Origin: an uncultured Bacteroidia bacterium
GTDB lineage: Bacteria; Bacteroidota; Bacteroidia; Bacteroidales; F082
Direction: 5' to 3'
Assembly (NCBI GenBank): GCA_902786745.1
Contig: CADADR010000002.1
Span: forward strand, 359,397-423,396
DNA: 64,000 bases
This document shows positions 35,977 to 44,273 of the stretch, piece after piece (position 1 is the first letter of the stretch; each line of letters begins with the position of its first letter). The translations under genes and the position numbers were made by a program. The notes under the pieces are model-generated. The model made no database searches, was not told the origin of the DNA, and saw only the letters and a program-made list of their open reading frames with translations.

Positions 35977-37910
35977 AGAGACCGCTACTTTCCATACTCC
36001 TCACATTGATGTTTGGTCTTTCGGTTTCAGCCCAAACCCAATTGGGCTACGTAAAGACCAAAGGTCGCATGGAGAACGGCAAGCTAGTCCCAGGTCAAGG
36101 CCTGAAAGGGGCAAGGGTCTCATTGCAAGGTCGCACTACCGTTTTGGTGAATTCGGAGAATGGAGCCTTCTCTTTCCCCACACCGAACCAACAGTTCCAG
36201 ATCGACTCGGTGAACAAAAAAGGTTATCAATTGGTCGACGCCACTTCTTGTCCAAGAAAATACGAACAATCCTCCAATCCAATCTACATTGTGATGGAAA
36301 CGCCCGAACGGCAGCTTCAGGACAAGCTCTCGGCAGAGCGAAGAATCAGACGCAACCTGCAAAAGCAGCTGCAAGAGAAAGAAGATGAGATCGAAGCGTT
36401 GAAAGCCCAACAGATAATTAGCGAAGAGGAATACCGCACGAATCTGCAAAAACTCTATGAGGACCAAGAAAGTAACGAACGGCTCATCGCCGATATGGCA
36501 AAACGTTATTCAGAATTGGATTATGACCAGCTGGATGAGTTCTACCGCCAAGTGTCCTACTACATCGAGAACAGCGAATTGGTAAAAGCGGATTCCTTGC
36601 TGAACACCCGAGGCGACATTACAGAACAAGTGGCGAGCATCAAAAGGCGCGAACAGGCCTTGCAAAAGGAGAAGGAACTACTGCAAACCGCCGAAGCCTT
36701 TCAGAAAGCGGAAATCGAGGAAGCCGCTCGAAGGTGTTACAGCTACTATCAATCATTCAGGTCGAAGCATTTGAATGAAACAGCGGCCTATTATTTGGAA
36801 CTGAGGACGAGCCTTGATACGACTAACGCAGAATGGCTTGATGAAACGGCAGAGTTTGCCACAGGATTTCTTGCCGATTATGGAAAAGCTATAGAACTCC
36901 TCAACAAAGCTCTGAAAATCAGGTTGTCTTCTCTTGGCATGAATAATCCTGCCGTTGCCACAAGCTACAGCAACATCGGCTATGTGTACAAAAACCTAGG
37001 TGACTATGAAAAGGCGATGGAATACAACGACAAGGCTTTGGAAATAAGATTGTCCGTGCTTGGCGAAAACCATCCCGACGTTGCCGTATGTTATAATAAC
37101 CTAGGCACATTGTATGCTGAGCGGGGCTACCTTGACAAGGCTTTGACATACTTTGAAAAGGCATTGGGAATCTGGAAGTCTGTCTATGGGGAGCATCATC
37201 CTGAAGTCGCAACAAGCTATAGCAATATCGGCGTGTTATACTCAAAACAAGGTAAAGATGAAAAGGCGCTGGAATACTATATGAAATCTTTAGGGATTAG
37301 ACTGCCCCTCCTTGGCGAGAACCACCCCAACGTGGCTGTAAGCTACAACAACATCGGGTTTATATATGGGAAAAAAGGAGATTATGAGAAGGCTTTGGAG
37401 TACAACGAAAAAGCATTAGGGATCAGATTGTCCCTCCTTGGCGAGAACCACCCTGACGTGGCTGTAAGCTACAACAATTTCGGCTTCGTATATGGCAAAC
37501 AAGGCGACCTTGAGAAGGCTTTAGAATACCACAGCAAGGCCTTGGAAATCAGTTTATCGGTCTTTGGCGAGAATCATCCCGATGTGGGTACCAATTATAA
37601 CAACGTAGGCATTATCTATTTTAAACAAGGCAACACAGAGAAGGCTTTGGAGTGCCTCAACATTGCTTTGAACAATAAGTTATCTGTTTATGGCGAAAAC
37701 CATCTCGAGGTGGCAACCAGCTACAATAACATCGGTGCTATTTACATGAATCAAGGTGATTACGATAATGCTTTGAAAGCCTTTAACAAGGCCTTGAACA
37801 TCTATTTGTCCATCGCAGGCAAGAGACATCCGTTCACTGTCAGACAAAAAGAAAGAATCGCCGAGATCCAAGCAAAAATGAAAGCGCAGGAGAATGAAAC
37901 AAAAGAATAA
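35973..37910 (+). CDS. Secreted TPR protein 1 with N-terminal beta domain and coiled coil
   Basis: 645 residues. Signal peptide MKRPLLSILLTLMFGLSVSA. A beta-sandwich-like domain (about 22-110, GYVKTKGRMENGKLVPGQGL) of carboxypeptidase-regulatory type, a coiled coil (about 112-180, RRNLQKQLQEKEDEIEALK), then a helical spacer. From about residue 305 come seven 42-residue kinesin light chain-type TPR units such as LGENHPDVAVSYNNIGFIYG. Two adjacent units share almost identical DNA at 37311 and 37437, so the array expanded recently. A periplasmic scaffold or sensor is likely. It overlaps the RyR gene (4 bases) and the second TPR gene (17 bases). Confidence 0.88.
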   Translation: MKRPLLSILLTLMFGLSVSAQTQLGYVKTKGRMENGKLVPGQGLKGARVSLQGRTTVLVNSENGAFSFPTPNQQFQIDSVNKKGYQLVDATSCPRKYEQSSNPIYIVMETPERQLQDKLSAERRIRRNLQKQLQEKEDEIEALKAQQIISEEEYRTNLQKLYEDQESNERLIADMAKRYSELDYDQLDEFYRQVSYYIENSELVKADSLLNTRGDITEQVASIKRREQALQKEKELLQTAEAFQKAEIEEAARRCYSYYQSFRSKHLNETAAYYLELRTSLDTTNAEWLDETAEFATGFLADYGKAIELLNKALKIRLSSLGMNNPAVATSYSNIGYVYKNLGDYEKAMEYNDKALEIRLSVLGENHPDVAVCYNNLGTLYAERGYLDKALTYFEKALGIWKSVYGEHHPEVATSYSNIGVLYSKQGKDEKALEYYMKSLGIRLPLLGENHPNVAVSYNNIGFIYGKKGDYEKALEYNEKALGIRLSLLGENHPDVAVSYNNFGFVYGKQGDLEKALEYHSKALEISLSVFGENHPDVGTNYNNVGIIYFKQGNTEKALECLNIALNNKLSVYGENHLEVATSYNNIGAIYMNQGDYDNALKAFNKALNIYLSIAGKRHPFTVRQKERIAEIQAKMKAQENETKE

Positions 37911-39834
37911 CATAAAAAAACTGCTATTGTTCGCAGCAACCATGCTGATGTGCGTTTGTGCCTCAGCCCAGACCCAGCAAGGCTATGTGAAGACCAAAGG
38001 CCGTATGGTGAAAGGCAAGCTGGTGCCAGGCCAAGGCCTGAAAGGCGCCACGGTGTCGGTGCAAGGCCGTACCTCAGTGCTGGTCAATAGCGACGACGGA
38101 GCCTTCTCCTTCCCCGTCGCTGAGCCACAGTTCCGCTTGGACTCGGTAAGGAAGAAAGGCTACCAACTGGTCGACATGGACGCCTGCCCTAAGACCTACA
38201 AACGCTCAGGCAACCCGCTTTACATCGTCATGGAGACCCCCGAACAACAGCTCCAAGACAAGCTCAACGCCGAGAAGAAGATACGCCGCAACCTGCAGAA
38301 ACAGCTGCAAGACAAGGAAGACGAGATAGAAGCCCTCAAGGAAGAAAACAAAATCACGCTGGAGGAATACCAGAAGTCGCTGCAACAGCTCTATGCCGAG
38401 CAGGAGAGCAACGAACAGCTCATCGCCGACATGGCGAAACGCTACTCCGAACTAGACTACGACCAGCTGGATGAGTTCTACCGCCAGGTGTCATACTGCA
38501 TCGAGAACGGCGAGTTGGTGAAGGCCGACTCACTCCTTAACACCCGTGGCGACCTCAGCAAGCAGGTGGAGGAACAGCTGCAAAAAGGCCAAGCCATCAA
38601 GACGCAGGAAGAACAACTGGGCAAAGCCAAGGCCGTTCACGCCGCCGACCAGGAAGAGCTGGCCCGCCGATGCTATAGCTTCTACGAGACCTTCGCCGCA
38701 CAACACATGAACGACACGGCCGCCTATTATCTGGAGCTACGCGCCGCCTTGGACACCACAAGGATAGAATGGCAAAACGACGCCGGCACTTTCATCGACG
38801 ACTACCTCGCCGACTACGACAAAGCCCTCTCCTATTATACCAGGATCTTGGGCATCTCCATGGCGCAGCCAGAAATCAACACCGTGAATCTCATCTCCTC
38901 GCTCAACAACATCGGCTACATCCACGCCGAGCTGGGCGACTATGCGAATGCCTCACAATACTACCTCCAAGCCAAGGATATGTCAGAGGCCGCCTTGGGA
39001 CACCTACACCCACAAACGGCCAACATCTATCTGAACCTGGGCTCCAACTGCTCCGCCATGGGCGATTATGACAAAGCACTGGACTATACCAACGACGCCA
39101 TCGAAATCTACGAGAAGACCTTGGACCCCAGCGACCCCATCTTGGCCTCCGCCTACAACAACCTGGGCCATTGCTATTCCGAGAAAGACGAGATAGAGAA
39201 GGCATTGGAATACTATTTCAAGTCCTTGGCCATCCGCGTCAAAGCATACGGGACAAAGCATCCTGAAGTTTCGTTGAGCTACAACAACATAGGCTACTGC
39301 TACCTTCAGCTCCTCGATTACCCCACCGGTTTGAATTACCTTGAAAAGTCATTGGGAATCAGCGAGGAGGTCCTGGGGAGCAGCCATCCTACCACGACCT
39401 ATATGTACAATAACATAGGATTTCTATACACCCGTATCGGCGAAAACGAGAAAGGGCTCGAATACTATGAGAAAGCCTTGGAAGCAAGGAAAAAGGTATT
39501 GGGCGAAGACAACGACCATACCGCCGTTTGCTACGACAACATCGGCAATGTGTACACCAAGATGGGAGAATACGACAAAGCCTTGGAAAACAACAGAAAG
39601 GCCCTCGAAATCCGTAAGAAAACCCTTGGCGAAGACCATCCTGACTTGGGTTATTCCTATTACAACATCGGCTTCGCCTACGCCAACCAAGGCAAATACA
39701 TGGAAGCCCTCGAGTATTACAACATGGCGTACGAGCTGTTGAAGAAAGGCCTGGGCGAGGATCACAGCGACACGCAATACGCCAAACAAAGCATAGAGCA
39801 AATACAACAGAAGCTAAAAGAAGAGAAACAATGA
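37894..39834 (+). CDS. Secreted TPR protein 2, paralogue of TPR protein 1
   Basis: 646 residues. Signal peptide around LLLFAATMLMCVCASAQ. It repeats the architecture of the upstream gene with close similarity in the N-terminal beta domain (GYVKTKGRMVKGKLVPGQGL) and coiled coil (RRNLQKQLQDKEDEIEALK). The same ADSLLNTRGDL segment and about seven 42-residue TPR units follow (for example LGEDHPDLGYSYYNIGFAYA). The TPR units have diverged more than the N-terminus, which suggests that the beta domain/coiled coil has a shared partner and the TPR arrays differ in specificity. It overlaps TPR protein 1 by 17 bases and the TIR gene by 4 bases. Confidence 0.88.
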   Translation: MKQKNNIKKLLLFAATMLMCVCASAQTQQGYVKTKGRMVKGKLVPGQGLKGATVSVQGRTSVLVNSDDGAFSFPVAEPQFRLDSVRKKGYQLVDMDACPKTYKRSGNPLYIVMETPEQQLQDKLNAEKKIRRNLQKQLQDKEDEIEALKEENKITLEEYQKSLQQLYAEQESNEQLIADMAKRYSELDYDQLDEFYRQVSYCIENGELVKADSLLNTRGDLSKQVEEQLQKGQAIKTQEEQLGKAKAVHAADQEELARRCYSFYETFAAQHMNDTAAYYLELRAALDTTRIEWQNDAGTFIDDYLADYDKALSYYTRILGISMAQPEINTVNLISSLNNIGYIHAELGDYANASQYYLQAKDMSEAALGHLHPQTANIYLNLGSNCSAMGDYDKALDYTNDAIEIYEKTLDPSDPILASAYNNLGHCYSEKDEIEKALEYYFKSLAIRVKAYGTKHPEVSLSYNNIGYCYLQLLDYPTGLNYLEKSLGISEEVLGSSHPTTTYMYNNIGFLYTRIGENEKGLEYYEKALEARKKVLGEDNDHTAVCYDNIGNVYTKMGEYDKALENNRKALEIRKKTLGEDHPDLGYSYYNIGFAYANQGKYMEALEYYNMAYELLKKGLGEDHSDTQYAKQSIEQIQQKLKEEKQ

Positions 39835-40961
39835 ACCCACAGTTCAAATACTACGCCTTTATCAGCTACAATGCCAAGGACACGGCATGGGGCAAAACGC
39901 TGCAGAAAAAGCTGGAGCACTACAAACTGCCGACCCAACTTTGCAATGAGCACAACTGGCCAAGAAAACCCATCAAGCCCGTGTTCTTCGCCCCTACCGA
40001 CATTCAGCCAGGAGGCCTCTCCAACGAGCTTCAAGAGCGGCTGAAAGCCTCAGAGCATCTCATTGTCATCTGTTCACCCAACTCAGCCAAGTCGGAATGG
40101 GTGGGGCGCGAGATAGAGTATTTCCATAGCCTTGGACGTCCCAACAACATCCACTTCTTTATCGTGGATGGCACGCCCCACAGCGGCGACCCTGAGACGG
40201 AATGCTTCAACCCCGTCATCGACAAGTTAGGGTTGCCCGAGATCCTCGGCGCCAACGTCAACGAGAAGATCTACCGCTGGCAATGGCTCAACAGGGATCG
40301 CGCCTATGCTCAACTCGTGTCAAAGCTCCTCGGCGTGGAGTTCGACGCCATCTGGCAACGACACAAACGCCAACTCATCCGTAAGACGGTTTTATGGGCC
40401 ATAGGCATCATCGCCGTCATCGCCACCCTGCTCGGCGTGCGCAAAGCCAACCAGCCCTTCGACGCCGAAATACGCCTGAGCGAAGCTTCCGTCAACAACC
40501 CTATGCTGCCGCCTATCCAAGACGCCATAGTCACGCTGACCCTCGACAATGAGACAAAGAAAGACACCTTGTCGTCGCCCGATGCCGGCCTGACCTTCAA
40601 GAACATCCCCCACCGTTATCTCGACCAGCCCATCCATATCACCGTGACCTGTAAAGACTTCCTTGACATCGACACCACTGCCACTTTGACGAAGAACACG
40701 CTGCTGCAGGTCAGACGTGACCCCTCGGTCTACGGCGACATCCATTTCAAACTCTGGAACATCAACACCGAAGAGAGCGTCGACTCCACCATGGTGAGCA
40801 TCCAAGGGCAACAAGCGCTCTCCGATACCAATGGCATGGTAAAGCTGATGATTCCTTTAGAGAAACAACGTAAGGCCTATAAAATCGAAACCGACTTGAA
40901 CCTGGTCAACGACTCCATCTTCATGCCTTGTGGCGAAGATGACGTGATCCTGGTACAATAA
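39831..40961 (+). CDS. Membrane-anchored TIR domain protein with periplasmic beta domains
   Basis: 376 residues. The N-terminal TIR domain (about 5-150) starts YYAFISYNAKDTAWGKTLQK. It contains the BB-loop region (DIQPGGLSNELQERLKAS) and SEWVGREIEYF, in which Glu94 aligns with the catalytic Glu of SARM1-type NADases (WxxxEI). A linker leads to one TM segment (about 186-206, VLWAIGIIAVIATLLGV). The remaining 170 residues are two beta domains, the last with VSIQGQQALSDTNGMVKLMI, reminiscent of the beta domain in the two TPR proteins. The predicted topology is TIR in the cytoplasm and tail in the periplasm. It is the last gene of the operon and abuts the convergent fusion gene with no spacer. 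Confidence 0.9.
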   Translation: MNPQFKYYAFISYNAKDTAWGKTLQKKLEHYKLPTQLCNEHNWPRKPIKPVFFAPTDIQPGGLSNELQERLKASEHLIVICSPNSAKSEWVGREIEYFHSLGRPNNIHFFIVDGTPHSGDPETECFNPVIDKLGLPEILGANVNEKIYRWQWLNRDRAYAQLVSKLLGVEFDAIWQRHKRQLIRKTVLWAIGIIAVIATLLGVRKANQPFDAEIRLSEASVNNPMLPPIQDAIVTLTLDNETKKDTLSSPDAGLTFKNIPHRYLDQPIHITVTCKDFLDIDTTATLTKNTLLQVRRDPSVYGDIHFKLWNINTEESVDSTMVSIQGQQALSDTNGMVKLMIPLEKQRKAYKIETDLNLVNDSIFMPCGEDDVILVQ

Positions 40962-42842
40962 TCACCTTTCTTCCTTGAAACGTACTATTGCATCGATGAT
41001 CTCATCGTTATCGTCAGATATGGTGAGAATCATGTTCTTGAAGATGCCGCGGTCGCTTAAGTCTTTAAGCAACGTGTAGGCAGGCATATAGTGCGTATAA
41101 TACTCCTTGCCCATGAAAACCATAGGGCTGGCATAGCCTACGCTCTCATAATGGTTCTGCCCGGCATCTTGGAAGATCTCCTGCATGGTACCCGCGCTTC
41201 CTGGCGTATAGATGATGCCGCCCTTGGCGATGGTGACGATGCCGTCTTCACGCACGCTGTTGTCGAAATACTTGGCGATGTCGGTGGCAAAAGGTGCCGT
41301 CGGCTCGTGACCATAATACCATGTCGGGATGGCCAAGCTACGGTATTCGGATTGCAATGGGAAGCGCTCCATCACCTCGAAGGAACGTCGCAGCCAACCT
41401 TCATCTTTGTAGGTAGGCGAAGGCATGAGCATATCCACAGCTTCGTTCACCTCATCATCGCTCCTACCCGCCATCCAAGCCCCGAGATGCGTGGCTTCCA
41501 TAGCTCCTGGACCGCCGCCCGTCACCATCAGTTTCCCCATCTCGGTAAGCTTCTTGCTCAAGAAGACAATCTGCCGATAGCCTGGCTCTTTTCGGCTTAA
41601 GGCATGGCCACCCATGATGCCGATGACATCCTTCTCGTCGTAAAGGCTTAACATATTGTACAAGGCATGACTGATGAAATGGTCGTGTAATGAGCGCGCC
41701 AAGGTCTCACGGACCGCATGGCCTTGCTTACCTTGGTTGATGTAATGCTGATACACCTTGGTGTCATAACACGTCTCATAGGTCGACTCATCATGATAGT
41801 CATAGCCATTATAGAGGACCTTGTAAGTATATAAGCCCTTGGGGTAGGTTGAGAAAGGCTTGCCTAGCTTAGGAATGAAAAGGCTAAGATCGTCCTTGCC
41901 CACCTCGTTCAAGACACGATTGACGATGCCAGCGGCGTCAAGCCCGAACTTATGCATCAGCGCCGATGCCTGTCCCGACTCGCCAAAGCAATCGTCCATG
42001 CCGATTCGGTACACCCTGATTGGGTGGTTCTCACAGAAAAACTCTGCCACTGCTCCACCCAAGCCACCAGCCACCTGATGTTCCTCAACAGTGAAAATCA
42101 AACGCGTGTCGTCGGCGGCCTTTTTCAGTATCTCACCATCCAACGGCTTGATGGTATGCATATTGATGACTCGTGTCGAGATGCCCAAATGCTCAAGCAT
42201 ATGAGCAGCTTCGAGCGACTCCCACACCTCGTGACCCGTGGCCACCAACGTGATGTCAGTTCCGTCACGCATCAGTTGGGCTTTCCCTATCTCAAAGTCT
42301 TGGTTCTCATCCGTGAAATCAGGCACCGCCTCACGACCGAAACGGATGTAGACAGGTCCGTCGCACTCGAGGATGGCATTCTCTGTGGCAATCTTGGCCT
42401 GCGTGGCGTCACAAGGCGAGATGACCGTCATATTGGGCAGCACCCGCATGGTAGTGATGTCCTCCAACGCCTGGTGTGTGGCGCCATCGGGACCCACAGA
42501 AACGCCTGCATGGGCGCCACCGATGACAACGTGGACATTGTTGTAGCATACCGAGATACGAATCTGATCGTTGGCGCGATGCGCAGCAAATACGCCATAG
42601 GTACTAAATACGGGAATCTTGCCACTCAGGGCCAGTCCTGCAGCCGTAGCCACGGCATCCTGTTCAGCAATGCCCATGGAGAAGAAACGCTCCGGGAAAG
42701 CGTCAGCGAAGAGGTTCATCCCCACCGAGTTGGTGATGTCGGCCCCCAAGCCAACCACCCTTTTGTCTTTTTGCGCCGCAGCGAGAACGCCCTCGCCGAA
42801 GCCTGTCTTTGTGGCCTTGTTGCCTTTATTCGTATAGTTCAT
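40962..42842 (-). CDS. Fusion: transketolase C-terminal half plus LOG-type nucleotide-binding domain
   Basis: 626 residues in one open frame. Residues 1 to about 320 are the pyrimidine-binding and C-terminal domains of a split transketolase: GIAEQDAVATAAGLALSG, GGAHAGVSVGPDGATHQALE, and EEHQVAGGLGGAVAEF. Residues about 335-626 are a LOG/lysine-decarboxylase-like Rossmann protein with IMGGHALSRKEPGYRQI, TGGGPGAMEATHLGAWMAG and TPGSAGTMQEIFQDAG. Split transketolase C-subunits are normally about 310 residues and stop where the second domain begins here. LOG proteins cleave nucleoside monophosphates or bind nucleotides. The gene overlaps the N-subunit gene by 17 bases. A functional link between ribose-phosphate metabolism and nucleotide cleavage is possible but inferred. 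Confidence 0.85.
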   Translation of the reverse strand: MNYTNKGNKATKTGFGEGVLAAAQKDKRVVGLGADITNSVGMNLFADAFPERFFSMGIAEQDAVATAAGLALSGKIPVFSTYGVFAAHRANDQIRISVCYNNVHVVIGGAHAGVSVGPDGATHQALEDITTMRVLPNMTVISPCDATQAKIATENAILECDGPVYIRFGREAVPDFTDENQDFEIGKAQLMRDGTDITLVATGHEVWESLEAAHMLEHLGISTRVINMHTIKPLDGEILKKAADDTRLIFTVEEHQVAGGLGGAVAEFFCENHPIRVYRIGMDDCFGESGQASALMHKFGLDAAGIVNRVLNEVGKDDLSLFIPKLGKPFSTYPKGLYTYKVLYNGYDYHDESTYETCYDTKVYQHYINQGKQGHAVRETLARSLHDHFISHALYNMLSLYDEKDVIGIMGGHALSRKEPGYRQIVFLSKKLTEMGKLMVTGGGPGAMEATHLGAWMAGRSDDEVNEAVDMLMPSPTYKDEGWLRRSFEVMERFPLQSEYRSLAIPTWYYGHEPTAPFATDIAKYFDNSVREDGIVTIAKGGIIYTPGSAGTMQEIFQDAGQNHYESVGYASPMVFMGKEYYTHYMPAYTLLKDLSDRGIFKNMILTISDDNDEIIDAIVRFKEER

Positions 42843-43668
42843 TCAAAAACTCCTTTACTTGTTCTTTGCTCGGCACCTTGCCATGCCATTGGTTGTTGTC
42901 TTCGATGCTCTTCACGCCCTTGCCCATGATGGTATCAGCGATGATGACGGTAGGCTTGCTTTTCTCTTGGTCGGCCATCTCCAAAGCCATCTTGATCTGT
43001 CCCATGTCATGGCCGTCAATCTCTATCGTATGCCACCCGAAAGCAGCCCATTTGTCGCGCAAGGGGTCGATGGCCATCACCTTCTCAGTGCCGCCATCGA
43101 TCTGCTGACGGTTGCGGTCGATGATGACACAGAGGTTGTCAACCTGATGGTGAGCCGCCGCCATAGCGGTCTCCCACACGCTTCCCTCCTGCTGCTCGCC
43201 ATCACCCATGATGCAGAACACACGGTTAACGGTCCCTGAGCCCTGAGCCTGTCGAAGGGTCGAAGGGCCGTCCATCTTGGCCGACAAAGCCATGCCCAAC
43301 GCCACGCCAATCCCTTGTCCCAGACTGCCCGAGCAAGTCTCCAAGCCAGGCAGGCGGAACGCATAACTCGGATGCCCCTGCAAGCGGCTTCCCAACTTAC
43401 GCAGCGTCAGCATCTCCTCTTCCGGGAAATAGCCCGCTGCCGCCAAGGTGGCGTACAAAACGGGGGCCGTATGCCCTATGGAAAGCACCACCTTGTCGCG
43501 GCCCTCCCAATCGGGGTGCTTGGGGTCGTGACGCATATGGTTGAAATACAAAACAGTGAAGATGTCCGCCAGATCGAGGGAGCCGCCCGTATGTCCCGAG
43601 CCAGCCTCTGCCAAGGCGGTCAATATCAATTCGCGGATATGCCGCGCTTTTGCTTCCAAATCTATCAT
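42826..43668 (-). CDS. Transketolase N-terminal subunit with in-frame repeat insertion
   Basis: 280 residues. It has the thiamine-diphosphate domain of split transketolases: ILTALAEAGSGHTGGSLDLA, the cofactor motif GDGEQQEGSVWETAMAAAHH, and GMALSAKM. Residues about 132-148 (DGPSTLRQAQGSGTVNR) are encoded by the dispersed palindromic repeat at 43230-43270, inserted in a surface turn just before the strand leading to the ThDP motif. The frame is kept, so the protein is probably still active. It pairs with the C-terminal half encoded by the next gene (overlap 17 bases) in the non-oxidative pentose phosphate pathway. Confidence 0.92.
   Translation of the reverse strand: MIDLEAKARHIRELILTALAEAGSGHTGGSLDLADIFTVLYFNHMRHDPKHPDWEGRDKVVLSIGHTAPVLYATLAAAGYFPEEEMLTLRKLGSRLQGHPSYAFRLPGLETCSGSLGQGIGVALGMALSAKMDGPSTLRQAQGSGTVNRVFCIMGDGEQQEGSVWETAMAAAHHQVDNLCVIIDRNRQQIDGGTEKVMAIDPLRDKWAAFGWHTIEIDGHDMGQIKMALEMADQEKSKPTVIIADTIMGKGVKSIEDNNQWHGKVPSKEQVKEFLNELYE
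43230..43270. repeat. Dispersed palindromic repeat, copy 2 (inside transketolase N gene)
   Basis: CGGTCCCTGAGCCCTGAGCC followed by TGTCGAAGGGTCGAAGGGCC and G. This copy has both ends partly duplicated (CCCTGAG twice, TCGAAGGG twice), making a longer nested palindrome. It is translated as STLRQAQGSG. Confidence 0.8.
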
Positions 43669-44165
43669 AAAATAGCTATTAACTCTTTAACGATGTAATA
43701 AATGCACACACAAGCATAAATCACTTTGATGCCCGTGCCGCAAAGGAACCCAATAAACGATCCGATGGCCGAACGCCATGCCTTATGGTCGTCAGTACCC
43801 GCATTTTTCTCGCCGATATAGGCACCAATAAAGGGGCCCAACAAGATGGCAATAAAGCCGATGGGCATGGCCAAGGTAACCAACAAACCCAGAAAGAGGC
43901 CTATGGTACTGCCCCGAACACCTGCCTTGGTGCCACCGAAATGCTTCGTGCCCCACACGGGGACGACATAATCCACAGTAAAGACGATAGCGCCAATCAC
44001 ACCCATAATGATCAAGAACTTAGGCGAGAAACTGACGCCTTCGGCAAACGACAAGGCCAACAAGGCAAGAAAACTAAACGGTGTTCCGGCGATGCCAGGG
44101 ACCACCGCGCCAACAATGCCAATCAGAGCCAGAATAATGGACAATGCAATGAGAAAATACAGCAT
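43665..44165 (-). CDS. DUF456 family membrane protein
   Basis: 166 residues with four or five TM segments. Family features: IVGAVVPGIAGTPFSFLALL, KHFGGTKAGVRGSTIGLFLG, and ILLGPFIGAYIGE. DUF456 is a small Gly-rich membrane family of unknown function. It is the first gene of the minus-strand unit; its stop overlaps the transketolase N start by 4 bases. Upstream only an imperfect promoter box (TATCTTCG, minus strand 44208-44215) is seen. Confidence 0.85.
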   Translation of the reverse strand: MLYFLIALSIILALIGIVGAVVPGIAGTPFSFLALLALSFAEGVSFSPKFLIIMGVIGAIVFTVDYVVPVWGTKHFGGTKAGVRGSTIGLFLGLLVTLAMPIGFIAILLGPFIGAYIGEKNAGTDDHKAWRSAIGSFIGFLCGTGIKVIYACVCIYYIVKELIAIL

Positions 44166-44246
44166 GACGTCGTTGATGGTTAGTGAGTTTAAAGGTCAAT
44201 TTGCCTGCGAAGATAGTAAAAATTTTGTTTTCTGAAAAATCAGCCT

Positions 44247-44254
44247 TACATTTG
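44247..44254 (+). promoter_or_regulatory. Bacteroidota -7 box for the 44274-47268 unit
   Basis: TACATTTGC matches TAnnTTTGC, 19 bases before ATG 44274. Confidence 0.6.
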
Positions 44255-44273
44255 CACCATAAAACACTTTAAC

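Noticed and set aside
36900..37860. Possible CRISPR-like or satellite repeat array
   Set aside because: The period is 126 bases and corresponds to 42-residue TPR units in a continuous reading frame.
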